Below are positions 1-7,580 of a stretch of 17,969 nucleotides of DNA, piece by piece. How positions within the stretch are numbered: position 1 is the first letter of the stretch; each line of letters starts with the position of its first letter. The DNA is from Candidatus Fermentibacterota bacterium (GTDB lineage: Bacteria > Fermentibacterota > Fermentibacteria > Fermentibacterales > Fermentibacteraceae): assembly GCA_012523605.1 (NCBI GenBank), contig JAAYTY010000042.1, positions 1 through 17,969 of the forward strand, written 5' to 3'. The notes below the pieces were generated by a model. That model was not told the DNA's origin. It was given only the letters and a program-made list of their open reading frames with translations, and made no database searches. Position numbers and translations under genes: made by a program.

Positions 1-166
1 CCACGTTAGCGTCCGCGGTGGGGTCGTCGTCCCAGGGCACCCAGCCGCCCTGTCCTGCGAGACCGCCCAGGGAGTACGAGTCGAAGTTGTCGCTCCATTG
101 AGCCGATGACGCGGGAGCCAGTGAGATCAGCGCGACCAGCGACAGCAGGCAACCGGCGATTCTCAT
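1..166 (-). CDS. secreted surface protein, N-terminal part (runs off window)
   Basis: Only the first 55 codons are present; the 3' end lies beyond position 1. The start is the ATG at 166-164, preceded on the minus strand by GGAAGG about 6 nt upstream. Residues 1-22 form a signal peptide: a short basic start (MRIAG), a hydrophobic core, then an Ala/Ser-rich cleavage site near ASSA|QW. The mature protein opens with DNFDSY, then GQGGW, then a run of Asp (WDDDP). That pattern is familiar from extracellular proteins with a concanavalin A/LamG-like jelly roll, so a secreted adhesin or carbohydrate-binding protein is likely, but the diagnostic remainder is missing. A run of nine G (minus strand) lies directly upstream of the ribosome binding site. 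The gene is divergent from metK. Confidence 0.7.
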   Translation of the reverse strand, partial: MRIAGCLLSLVALISLAPASSAQWSDNFDSYSLGGLAGQGGWVPWDDDPTADANV

Positions 167-294
167 TTCAGCCTTCCCCCCCCCGTACGTTGCGTTCCGA
201 TACGCGCCCCCGACAGGGCATGGCGGGTCCATCGAACAGGTGCAAGATACGCCCTGCCTGCTCCGCGGTCTACCCGCGGTTTGCAGTCGGGGCT

Positions 295-323
295 TTGCGC
301 CCGGACGCCGGGTTCGTTATGTA
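295..323 (+). promoter_or_regulatory. sigma70-like promoter of the metK operon
   Basis: A TTGCGC -35 box (295-300) is followed by a 17-nt spacer and a TATGTA -10 box (318-323). The predicted transcription start, about 330, coincides with the 5' edge of the SAM-II aptamer, as expected for a riboswitch at the very start of its transcript. A short hairpin (CCCGG-ACG-CCGGG, 300-312) lies inside the spacer. The -35 match is only partial, so the call rests mainly on spacing and position. Confidence 0.45.
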
Positions 324-330
324 TATGGCA

Positions 331-383
331 TGTGGATTGATTTGAGGCGTATTGCAACCACGCGGAAAAAAAGCTAAAAAGCC
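331..383 (+). promoter_or_regulatory. SAM-II riboswitch aptamer (metK leader)
   Basis: The stretch contains the conserved SAM-II elements in order: TGATTT (338-343), TATTGCAACCACG (350-362) and AAAGCTAAAAAGCC (370-383). P1 can form between GTGG (332-335) and CCAC (358-361), extended by a U331-G362 wobble. The pseudoknot P2 can form between GGC (346-348) in the loop and GCC (381-383) after the A-rich tail. SAM-II is a known S-adenosylmethionine-binding H-type pseudoknot, best known from Alphaproteobacteria and Bacteroidetes ahead of methionine biosynthesis genes. Here it sits 67 nt upstream of metK, which makes SAM, so feedback repression is the natural reading. Motif identity is strong; the pairings were made by eye. 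Confidence 0.87.
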
Positions 384-399
384 GCTGCGCACGCCTCAG

Positions 400-421
400 A
401 CCGCCGTCCGCGGCGGTTTTT
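400..421 (+). terminator. intrinsic terminator, expression platform of the SAM-II riboswitch
   Basis: The stem ACCGCCG / CGGCGGT (400-406 with 411-417) closes a TCCG loop and is followed by T417-T421. It lies between the aptamer and metK, 28 nt before the start codon, so it can only act on metK transcription. GCCGC (381-385) can alternatively pair with GCGGC (410-414) in the 3' arm, and its first three bases are the P2 strand of the aptamer. SAM binding would thus release the terminator. The hairpin is seen directly; the switching model is inference. Confidence 0.7.
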
Positions 422-449
422 CCCTACCCGCCCGAGGAGAGAGACGAAA

Positions 450-1613
450 ATGCACAAGCTGTTCACCAGCGAGTCGGTCTCGGAAGGACATCCCGACAAG
501 ATCTGCGACCAGATATCCGACTCGGTGCTCGATGCCCACCTTGCCGACGATCCCGATGCCCATGTCGCATGCGAATCCCTCGTCACCACGGACTTCTGCC
601 TGCTCGCAGGCGAGGTCAAGAGCCGCACCGAGATCGATTACGAGGAACTCGCTCGACGCGTGATAAGGGAGATCGGGTACGATCTGCCCGACATGGGCTT
701 CCACTACGACACCAACCTGTACGAAATACGGATCCACTCGCAGTCCAGCGACATCGACCACGGCGTCTCCAGGAACAGGGGCGCGGGAGACCAGGGGCTC
801 ATGTTCGGTTTCGCATGCACCGAGACCGAGGCGCTGATGCCCCTCCCCATCCAGCTCGCACACAGGCTCCTGGAGAAACTCTCGAACGAGCGCAGATCGG
901 GAGTCCTTCCCTGGGCCAGGCCCGATGCCAAGAGCCAGGTCACCGTCGAGTACGACGAGAACAGGCCGGTGAAGGTTGTCGAGGTGCTCATGTCGGTACA
1001 TCATTCGTCCGAAGCGCGGAACGAGGATATGCGCGCCGACGTGATACGCCGCGTTGTCGAGCCGGTCCTGTCCGAGATGAATCCCTCGATCCCCTGGAAC
1101 GGCGAGTTCCTCTACAACCCTTCCGGCCGCTTCGCCATCGGCGGCCCCCACGGTGACACGGGGCTCACGGGCCGCAAGATAATCGTCGACACATACGGCG
1201 GCGCCGGCAGACACGGGGGAGGTTGTTTCTCCGGGAAGGACGCGACTAAGGTGGACAGATCCGCGGCATACATGGCGAGGCACATCGCGAAGAACCTGGT
1301 CTCCGCCGGCGTGGCCGAGCGTTGCGAGATACAGCTGGCCTACGCCATCGGCCAGCCCGACCCCGTCTCCGTACGGATCGACACCTTCGGCACAGAGCGC
1401 GTGGACGACCTTCGGGCGGTCGAGCGCCTTGTCAGGGAGATCTTCCCGCTCAGACCCTACGACATCATCGACTACCTTGGCCTGAGAAAGCCCATATTCA
1501 GGAGAACGGCCGCCTTCGGCCACTTCGGGAGGATTCCTGGAGATGACGGTTCGTTCTCCTGTGAGAAGACCGACAGGACCGGAGAGATCGCCAGGGCGCT
1601 CGGCGTCGGCTGA
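450..1613 (+). CDS. metK: S-adenosylmethionine synthase (methionine adenosyltransferase)
   Basis: This cytosolic enzyme makes S-adenosylmethionine from methionine and ATP, releasing phosphate and pyrophosphate. At 387 residues it has the usual length for bacterial MetK. Visible signatures are GHPDK (residues 13-17), the ATP-binding motif GAGDQGLMFG (111-120), and the glycine-rich loop GGG-C-FSGKD (256-264) followed by ATKVDRSAAY. Most MetK enzymes have Ala where Cys259 stands, a conservative difference. The start is supported by GAGGAGAG at 434-441. It is the first gene after the SAM-II riboswitch and terminator, so the product represses its own synthase. The next gene starts 33 bp downstream. 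Confidence 0.97.
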   Translation: MHKLFTSESVSEGHPDKICDQISDSVLDAHLADDPDAHVACESLVTTDFCLLAGEVKSRTEIDYEELARRVIREIGYDLPDMGFHYDTNLYEIRIHSQSSDIDHGVSRNRGAGDQGLMFGFACTETEALMPLPIQLAHRLLEKLSNERRSGVLPWARPDAKSQVTVEYDENRPVKVVEVLMSVHHSSEARNEDMRADVIRRVVEPVLSEMNPSIPWNGEFLYNPSGRFAIGGPHGDTGLTGRKIIVDTYGGAGRHGGGCFSGKDATKVDRSAAYMARHIAKNLVSAGVAERCEIQLAYAIGQPDPVSVRIDTFGTERVDDLRAVERLVREIFPLRPYDIIDYLGLRKPIFRRTAAFGHFGRIPGDDGSFSCEKTDRTGEIARALGVG

Positions 1614-1646
1614 CGCATCCTGCCATCCGACGGGCTCGGTCGACCG

Positions 1647-2768
1647 ATGACCCTTCCCGCCCTCCTGGTCCTCGCCGCCCTGCTGTCGCAGGGATCGGCC
1701 GACAGCCTGGATCAGCGCCTGGAGGAGACCCGGAGGAGGCTCTCCGAGCTGGAGACCAGGCATGCCGGGGCGTCCGAGATGCTCGTAGCCATCCACGACC
1801 ACCTCACTGCGGCCAGGGCGTACTACAACCGGCTCGAATTCGAGGAGGGCGCCCTGATGGCAGCCATCGCCCGCATCGACGCCAGGGCCGCCGCCCAGGA
1901 ATCGGTCCGCGCCGGCCTGTCCGGCAGCCTGGAGACCTACCTCCTCTATGTCTATTCCCACAGGAGATTCCTGGGCCCGGAGGCGCTCTTCGCCCCCGGA
2001 GGGCTCGGCAGGATGCTCCGAAGGGAGACCTATCTCGACCACCTGGCCCGGCAGGCTGCATCGGAGATCGAGATCCTCAGCGCCAGCGCCGAGAGCCTGG
2101 ACAGGTATCGCGACTCCCTGCAGGTGCTTCACGATGACGCATCGAGGCTCAGATCCGAGATGGACGAGATCGCCCGGCGCATTGTCCAGGAGGAGGAGAG
2201 GCAGGCCCTCCTGAGGCTCGAGCTCGGCTCCGCGCTCGCGCAGGCCAGGGATTCGGCGGACGCGCTCGAGGCCGAGAGGCAGAGGGTCGCGGCCCTCGTG
2301 GCCGGCCTCCGGAGCACCAGCACCGCCTCCGCCGCCGGAATCCCGCTTCCGGAGCCGTCGGACGACAGCTTCCTTGAACTGCAGAGGGGGGCCGTGACCT
2401 GGCCCGCCCGGGGGGAAATCCGCAGGGGATTCGGGATCGAAACGCATCCTGTCTATGGAACGCAGACCACGAGCGACGGCATCTCGGTGGCGACCGCCCC
2501 CTCGACCGGGATCGCCGCCGTGGGCCCCGGGATGGTCCTCTACGCGCGCGACTTCCTGAGCATGGGCAAGATGGTGATCGTCGATCACCAGGACGGCTAT
2601 TACACGATCTACGGGCGGCTGGGAAGCATTTCCGTGAACGTGGGGGATACGGTCGCGGAGGGCACGAGCATCGGCACCTCGGGCGCGTTGGAGGACGGCT
2701 CCTCCGGCTACTACTTCGAGATAAGGCGCGGCGGCCAGCCCGTGAACCCAGTGGAGTACCTGCAGTGA
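1647..2768 (+). CDS. EnvC/NlpD-like coiled-coil protein with degenerate LytM (M23) domain
   Basis: The 373-residue protein has a signal peptide (1-18, cleavage near QGSA|DS) and a long Leu/Glu/Arg-rich coiled coil (about 19-225). A short linker leads to a C-terminal LytM fold (about 252-373) recognisable from THPVYGT, a central VDHQDGYYTIYG, GDTV.EG..IGTSG and FEIRRGGQPVNPVEYL. The zinc ligands of active M23 peptidases are missing: the H-x3-D site reads TSDGIS (275-280), the YAHL His is Arg (YGRL, 321-324), and the HLHFE pair is YYFE (355-358). This matches EnvC-type activators, which stimulate periplasmic murein amidases at division and do not cut peptidoglycan themselves. No strong ribosome binding site precedes the ATG; translation may couple to metK. 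It overlaps holB by 4 bp. Confidence 0.85.
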   Translation: MTLPALLVLAALLSQGSADSLDQRLEETRRRLSELETRHAGASEMLVAIHDHLTAARAYYNRLEFEEGALMAAIARIDARAAAQESVRAGLSGSLETYLLYVYSHRRFLGPEALFAPGGLGRMLRRETYLDHLARQAASEIEILSASAESLDRYRDSLQVLHDDASRLRSEMDEIARRIVQEEERQALLRLELGSALAQARDSADALEAERQRVAALVAGLRSTSTASAAGIPLPEPSDDSFLELQRGAVTWPARGEIRRGFGIETHPVYGTQTTSDGISVATAPSTGIAAVGPGMVLYARDFLSMGKMVIVDHQDGYYTIYGRLGSISVNVGDTVAEGTSIGTSGALEDGSSGYYFEIRRGGQPVNPVEYLQ

Positions 2769-3868
2769 TTTCGTCGAAGCCTCCCGTCGAAAGCGCCGGA
2801 ACCGGCTGGATCTACCGCGCCCTGATCGGCCAGGTTCGTGCGCGTGCCCTTCTGGAGGCTTCGTTCGAGAGCGGGAGACTCCCCCATGCATTCCTCTTCG
2901 CAGGCCCCAGGGGAACCGGGAAGCTGACCGCGGCTCTGGCAACCGCCTCGGCATGGATGTGCGAGACCGGCGACAACTGCGGTCACTGCAGGCACTGCCG
3001 GAGAGTGGCATGCTTCGAGCATCCCGATGCCAGGATCACCATGCCCGTCACGGGCTCAACGACGCCCGACGAGGTGTTCCTCCTGCTTTCGCGAAGGGTC
3101 GCGGACGGTGTCACTCCGGTTGCGCTGCCCGGCAACTGCTGGATTCCGATCGAATCCGTAAGGGAGATCCAGTCGAGGCTGGCGCTGAAGCCGTACGAGG
3201 GGAGGGGCCGGGTCGAGATCGTCCTCGACGCCGACAGGATGAAGGCCGAAGCGGCCAACGCGCTGCTGAAGACGCTGGAGGAGCCGCCTCCGGGCACGCT
3301 TCTGATCCTCACCGCCGTCAGGGCTTCCGCCATACTGCCCACGGTCCGCTCACGGATGCAGACGGTTCGCTTCGGAAGGCTTTCCACGAGGGACATCGCC
3401 TCCGCCTTGGTATCGAGGATCTCCATGGAGTCGGACGAGGCTGAGCGGCTGGCAATGGCGAGCGACGGGAGCCTGGGAGCCGCGCTGGAGGCCGCCACGG
3501 AGAGGGACGGTCTCGGGGATATCGTGCTCGAAACCGTCGAAGTCCTTGAGAAGGCCGGCGAGCATGCGGTCCTGGAGTTCTCACTGGAGCTGGCGAAGAA
3601 GCTGGGCACGGCATCCTCGGGCCGGTTCTGCTCGGCCGTCACCGCCCTGCTGCACGATCTGGCCAGGAGGGCGTCCGGCCTCGCTCCGTTGTATCATCCA
3701 CCTTCCGACATCGAGAACAGGGGAGCCGGCTGGGGGCTTCGCGGCCTGGAGGAGGCGGTGGAGATCTTCGGGAGATGCGAGCGCAGACTGCGCTCGAACG
3801 TGATGCCGCAGGCCGCGATCTCAGCGGCCATGCTGGCCGCGCGGGAGGCGCTGGGCGGACATGCCTGA
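2765..3868 (+). CDS. holB: DNA polymerase III clamp-loader subunit delta'
   Basis: The 367-residue AAA+ family protein would be part of the clamp loader that places the beta clamp on DNA. Features in order: LIGQ near residue 20; Walker A GPRGTGK (47-53); a zinc module with Cys66, Cys72, Cys75 and Cys78; a Walker B-like VEIVLDADRMK (150-160); then ANALLKTLEEPPPGTLLIL, and the sensor/SRC-region ILPTVRSRMQ, in which the usual Cys is Met. The intact Walker A and zinc module would also allow a DnaX-type reading, but the length and the holB-ricT-metG order, common in bacteria, favour delta'. The start is a GTG at 2765-2767 overlapping the stop of the preceding gene (GTGA), implying translational coupling. 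It overlaps ricT by 8 bp. Confidence 0.85.
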   Translation: MISSKPPVESAGTGWIYRALIGQVRARALLEASFESGRLPHAFLFAGPRGTGKLTAALATASAWMCETGDNCGHCRHCRRVACFEHPDARITMPVTGSTTPDEVFLLLSRRVADGVTPVALPGNCWIPIESVREIQSRLALKPYEGRGRVEIVLDADRMKAEAANALLKTLEEPPPGTLLILTAVRASAILPTVRSRMQTVRFGRLSTRDIASALVSRISMESDEAERLAMASDGSLGAALEAATERDGLGDIVLETVEVLEKAGEHAVLEFSLELAKKLGTASSGRFCSAVTALLHDLARRASGLAPLYHPPSDIENRGAGWGLRGLEEAVEIFGRCERRLRSNVMPQAAISAAMLAAREALGGHA

Positions 3869-4814
3869 CGAGGAGAGGCCCGGGGACCAGGGCCAGCAGA
3901 GGTGGCCCAGGGTGTCCGAATACATCGTCGCGGCCTTCAAGGCCGGAAGGACGGGTGTGTTCGCCAACCAGACCGGTCTGCCCGCGCCTTCCGGAGCACT
4001 CGTAGTCGTGTCCGTGGACAGAGGGGAGGACATGGGGCGCGTCCTTTCCAAACTCCCGCCGGGAGAGCAGCTCCCGTCGGAGCCGGAGGGCGTCCTGCTG
4101 AGAACCGCCACCGACCAGGATGTGGAGAGGGCCCGGGAGAACAGGGAGTTCGAGGGGAGGGTGCTCTCCTACTGCGCGGAGAGGGTCAGGATGCGCTCTC
4201 TCGAAATGAAGCTCACCGCCTGCGAGTCCCAGCTCGACAGGAGGAAGGTCCGCATCTATTTCACCGCCGAGCAGCGCACGGACTTCAGGGCACTCGTCAG
4301 AGACCTCGCGGCGGAGTTCAGGACCAGGATCGAGATGCGTCAGATCGGCGTCCGTGACGACGCGAGACACCGTGACGGAGCCGGCCTCTGCGGCCGGAGG
4401 CTCTGCTGTTCGGCGTTTCTCAGGGAGTTCTCGTCGGTGACATTGAAATCCGTCAGGGAGCAGAGGCTCGCGCCCAATCCCGCGAAGGTGTCGGGCTCCT
4501 GCAGCAGGCTGATGTGCTGCCTCTCCTACGAGGCCGAGTTCTACAGGCGGGCGGACAGGATCTTTCCCGAAGACGGCTCCAGGCACAGGCTGGGCAGCCG
4601 GAGCGCCACCGTTCTCGGTACCGACATCTTCAGGGAGACCGTTCGCGTAGCCTGGGAGGACGGCACCGAGGAGATTCTGGACATAGAGGAGTTCCACAGG
4701 CGGAGGAGGAAGCAGAGAGCCCGCCGCGAGCCTGGTCAGGACTGTGTTCAGGACGACGGCGAAGCCGCCGAGGAGACCCGGCCGAAGGAAAACGACCTGC
4801 AAGGACTGGAGTGA
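3861..4814 (+). CDS. ricT: PSP1-domain protein RicT (YaaT family)
   Basis: The 317-residue protein has the PSP1/RicT core: LEMKLTACE (114-122), then RKVRIYFTAEQRTDFRALVRDLA, EMRQIGVRDDAR, GLCGRRLCCSAFL (175-187), and the second Cys block SCSRLMCCLSYE (213-224). The clustered cysteines (177, 182, 183, 214, 219, 220) match those known to carry Fe-S clusters in the Bacillus RicAFT complex, which affects RNase Y-dependent mRNA processing and development. No ricA or ricF is visible here, so the partner set in this organism is unknown. The Arg/Lys- and Glu-rich C-terminal tail (about 280-317) looks disordered. It overlaps holB by 8 bp and ends 6 bp before metG, the common bacterial gene order. Confidence 0.9.
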   Translation: MPDEERPGDQGQQRWPRVSEYIVAAFKAGRTGVFANQTGLPAPSGALVVVSVDRGEDMGRVLSKLPPGEQLPSEPEGVLLRTATDQDVERARENREFEGRVLSYCAERVRMRSLEMKLTACESQLDRRKVRIYFTAEQRTDFRALVRDLAAEFRTRIEMRQIGVRDDARHRDGAGLCGRRLCCSAFLREFSSVTLKSVREQRLAPNPAKVSGSCSRLMCCLSYEAEFYRRADRIFPEDGSRHRLGSRSATVLGTDIFRETVRVAWEDGTEEILDIEEFHRRRRKQRARREPGQDCVQDDGEAAEETRPKENDLQGLE

Positions 4815-4820
4815 TCCCGC

Positions 4821-6860
4821 ATGGCACGATATCTTGTCACCAGCGCTCTTCCCTACGCGAACGGCCCTCTGCATCTGGGGCACCTCGCGGGAGCCTATCT
4901 CCCGGCCGACATATATGTCCGGTTCCTGCGCCTGAGAGGCGAGGACGTCGTGTTCGTATGCGGAACCGACGAGCACGGCGTTCCCATCACGCTCACGGCC
5001 GAAAGACAGGGCAGAACCCCGCGCGAGGTGGTCGACGAGTACCACGAGGTGATACGGCGCGACTTCGAGGCATTCGGAATCGGCTTCGACAACTTCAGCC
5101 GGACGTCGCGGCCCGAGCACTTCCGCTTCGCCCAGGAGGTGTTCCTCGACCTCCTGGGAAAGGGCTACATCATGGAGAAGCCCATGAGACAGCTCTACTG
5201 CTCGAGCTGCAGCCGCTTCCTCCCCGACAGGTACGTGCTGGGCACGTGCCCAAGGTGCGGCAGCGGCGGCGCGAGAGGCGACCAGTGCGAATCCTGCGGG
5301 AGCTGGCTCGATGCGCTCGATCTGGTGGAGCCCAGATGCAGCATCTGCTCGTCCCGTCCGGTCCCGCGGGAGACGAGGCACTGGTTCCTCAGGCTGGACC
5401 TGTTCCAGGGCTGGCTGCGCGAATGGCTCGACGGCAGGGAGGGCTGGCGCGACAACGTGCTCAACTACTGCCGGGGCTGGCTCGACGAGGGCCTGCAGGA
5501 GAGGGCCATAACGAGGGACATCGACTGGGGGGTCCCCGTGCCTCTCGAGGGTGCCGGTGGGAAGGTCCTCTATGTCTGGTTCGAGGCTCTGCTCGGCTAT
5601 GTCAGCAGCACCAGAGAGCTCTTCGAGCGCAGGGGAAGGCCCGATGCGTGGAGGGAATACTGGAACGGAACCGACACGCGCCTGGTGCACTTCATAGGAA
5701 AGGACAACATCGTCTTCCATGCGGTGATAGAGCCGGCGATACTCCATGGGCTGGGCGGTTTCGTCCTCCCCTGGAACGTCCCGGCGAACGAATTTCTGAA
5801 CATAAGCGGACAGAAGCAGTCCACCAGCAGGGGCACCGCCGTCTGGATGGGGGACTACCTCCGGGCTCTTCCTCCTGACCCCATGAGATACGCCCTTGCG
5901 ATCAACGCCCCGGAGGGCAGGGACACGGAATTCTCCTGGGCCGAGTTCCGCGCCAGGAACAACGAGCTGGCCGACGTTCTCGGAAACTTCGTCAACAGGA
6001 CCGTCAGCTTCGCCCACAGGGAGTTCGGCGGAGAGATCCCCCGCGGGGGGGCTCCGGGTGAGGCCGAGGCGGCGCTCTTCGCATCCGCGGCCTCCATGCG
6101 CGACGAGCTGGCGGAGCACATCTCGGCCTTCAGGCTCAAGGCGGCCTGTGCCGGAGCCATGGCCCTCGCGAGGGAGGGCAACCGGTACTTCGATGCCGCC
6201 GAGCCATGGAGGAGGATAAAATCCGACAGGGAGGGCTGCGCCCTCTCGATCAGAACCTGCCTCCAGTTCATCGACTGGCTCAGGGTGGCCTTCTCGCCGT
6301 TCCTCCCGTTCACGGCCGAGGCCATTGGCGCCATGGTCCCTCCTGCAGCCTCCGGCTGGGACTCCGTAGGCGTCCCCGGACTCTCCGAAGGCATTGCGCT
6401 GGGAAGGCCCGCGATCCTGTTCGGCAAGCTGGACGAGGCCTTCGACGGGCCCGGATCCCTCTCTGCGGGTGCCTCGGCTCCTGCCGCTCCACGCGGCGGT
6501 GAGAAGGAACGGAAGGACGGGGCGTCGGCCGAGGGCCTGCTCGGCATGGCCGATTTCGGCAGGGTGGACCTGAGGGTGGGGATCGTCCTGTCCGCGACCC
6601 CGGTCGAAGGAGCGGACAAGCTGCTGAAACTCATGGTCGACATCGGAGAGGATTCGCCTCGCCAGGTGGTCGCCGGCATCAGGAAGTGGTATTCGCCGGA
6701 GACGCTGCCGGGCAGGAGGGTGGTCGTCGTGTGCAATCTGGAACCGGCGGTGCTCAGGGGGGTTGAAAGCAGGGGAATGATACTGGCCTCGGTCGGGGAA
6801 GAAGGAGTCTTCATCGTGGAGCCCGGAGCCGGGGCCAGGCCGGGTGATCGCGTGAGATGA
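4821..6860 (+). CDS. metG: methionyl-tRNA synthetase with C-terminal tRNA-binding domain
   Basis: The 679-residue class I synthetase charges tRNA-Met with methionine in the cytosol. The HIGH motif reads HLGH (18-21). Eight cysteines (127, 130, 143, 146, 156, 159, 173, 176) form the double zinc-knuckle of the larger MetRS type. KMSKS appears as KQSTS (332-336, followed by RGTAVW), resembling the KISTS variant I know from Bacteroidetes and relatives. An anticodon-binding helical domain follows. After an Ala/Gly/Lys-rich linker (about 550-570) comes a Trbp111-like OB domain (573-679; FGRVDLRVG, PGRRVVVVCNLEP, SRGMILA, PGDRVR). The ATG lies 6 bp after the ricT stop, with GGAG 9 nt upstream. It sits in the same run as metK, so SAM-responsive control may reach it. 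Confidence 0.96.
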   Translation: MARYLVTSALPYANGPLHLGHLAGAYLPADIYVRFLRLRGEDVVFVCGTDEHGVPITLTAERQGRTPREVVDEYHEVIRRDFEAFGIGFDNFSRTSRPEHFRFAQEVFLDLLGKGYIMEKPMRQLYCSSCSRFLPDRYVLGTCPRCGSGGARGDQCESCGSWLDALDLVEPRCSICSSRPVPRETRHWFLRLDLFQGWLREWLDGREGWRDNVLNYCRGWLDEGLQERAITRDIDWGVPVPLEGAGGKVLYVWFEALLGYVSSTRELFERRGRPDAWREYWNGTDTRLVHFIGKDNIVFHAVIEPAILHGLGGFVLPWNVPANEFLNISGQKQSTSRGTAVWMGDYLRALPPDPMRYALAINAPEGRDTEFSWAEFRARNNELADVLGNFVNRTVSFAHREFGGEIPRGGAPGEAEAALFASAASMRDELAEHISAFRLKAACAGAMALAREGNRYFDAAEPWRRIKSDREGCALSIRTCLQFIDWLRVAFSPFLPFTAEAIGAMVPPAASGWDSVGVPGLSEGIALGRPAILFGKLDEAFDGPGSLSAGASAPAAPRGGEKERKDGASAEGLLGMADFGRVDLRVGIVLSATPVEGADKLLKLMVDIGEDSPRQVVAGIRKWYSPETLPGRRVVVVCNLEPAVLRGVESRGMILASVGEEGVFIVEPGAGARPGDRVR

Positions 6861-6890
6861 CGGCCCTGTTCCGCAGGGTCCGGAGGTGAA

Positions 6891-7580
6891 ATGTACTTCT
6901 ACATGGGTGATCCTGGTTTCATACTGGTGATTGCCGCAATGGTGCTCGGGCTCATAGCCTCGGCGGGCGTGCAGAGGACCTTCGCCAGGTACAGCAGGAT
7001 CGGCACGAGGCTGGGGCTCACCGGAGCCCAGATGGCGAGAAGGATCCTCGACAACTACGGCCTGACCAACGTCTCGGTGGAAAGAATCGCGGGCCGGCTC
7101 ACCGACCACTTCGACCCGCGGAGCATGGTCCTCCGCCTCTCCGAGAGCGTCTATGACAGCCAGTCCGTATCCGCGCTGGGCGTTGCGGCTCACGAAGCCG
7201 GTCATGCGGTTCAGCACGCCTTCCGCTACAGACCCATAGTGGTGCGCAACGCACTTGTCCCGGTGGCCAACCTGGGCTCCCAGCTTCTCCTGCCGCTTCT
7301 CTTCGCAGGCATGGTCTTCGGAGCGATGGGAAGTACGCTGATCCTCGCAGGCGCGCTCCTGTACGCAGGCGCCGTAGCCTTCCACATAGTCACTCTGCCG
7401 GTGGAGTTCGACGCCAGCAACCGCGCCGTTTCCTATCTGCAGGCGACGGGCAGCCTCACGAGCGAGGAGCTCGGGGGAGTGAAGAAGGTCCTCCGAGCGG
7501 CAGGCATGACCTACGTGGCGGCCGCCCTGGCCTCGCTGGCGAACCTCCTGCGGCTGATCCTCCTCGGAAGAAGAAGGTAG
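6891..7580 (+). CDS. membrane zinc metallopeptidase, YugP family
   Basis: The 229-residue protein matches the YugP-like neutral zinc metallopeptidases (Pfam Zn_peptidase_2). It has an N-terminal membrane segment (about 8-27), a soluble part with DNYG and the family-typical DHFDPRSMVLRLSESVYDSQSV, the zinc site HEAGH (101-105) in GVAAHEAGHAVQHA, and two or three further hydrophobic segments (about 120-170). A conserved LPVEFDASNRA is likely to supply the remaining ligand. The physiological substrate of this family is poorly known. A strong ribosome binding site (GGAGGTGAA) abuts the ATG. It follows metG by 30 bp, and the next gene starts at the base after its TAG stop, so the two membrane proteases are probably co-translated. 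Confidence 0.9.
   Translation: MYFYMGDPGFILVIAAMVLGLIASAGVQRTFARYSRIGTRLGLTGAQMARRILDNYGLTNVSVERIAGRLTDHFDPRSMVLRLSESVYDSQSVSALGVAAHEAGHAVQHAFRYRPIVVRNALVPVANLGSQLLLPLLFAGMVFGAMGSTLILAGALLYAGAVAFHIVTLPVEFDASNRAVSYLQATGSLTSEELGGVKKVLRAAGMTYVAAALASLANLLRLILLGRRR

Noticed and set aside
263..279. Two CCGCGG copies around a short loop with a few T after, as a possible terminator
   Set aside because: No gene ends here on the plus strand, the T run is only three bases, and CCGCGG is self-complementary and common at this GC content.
396..3011. An 871-codon minus-strand open frame opposite metK and the LytM gene
   Set aside because: It is antisense to conserved genes and covers the riboswitch terminator; the composition is typical of a shadow frame.
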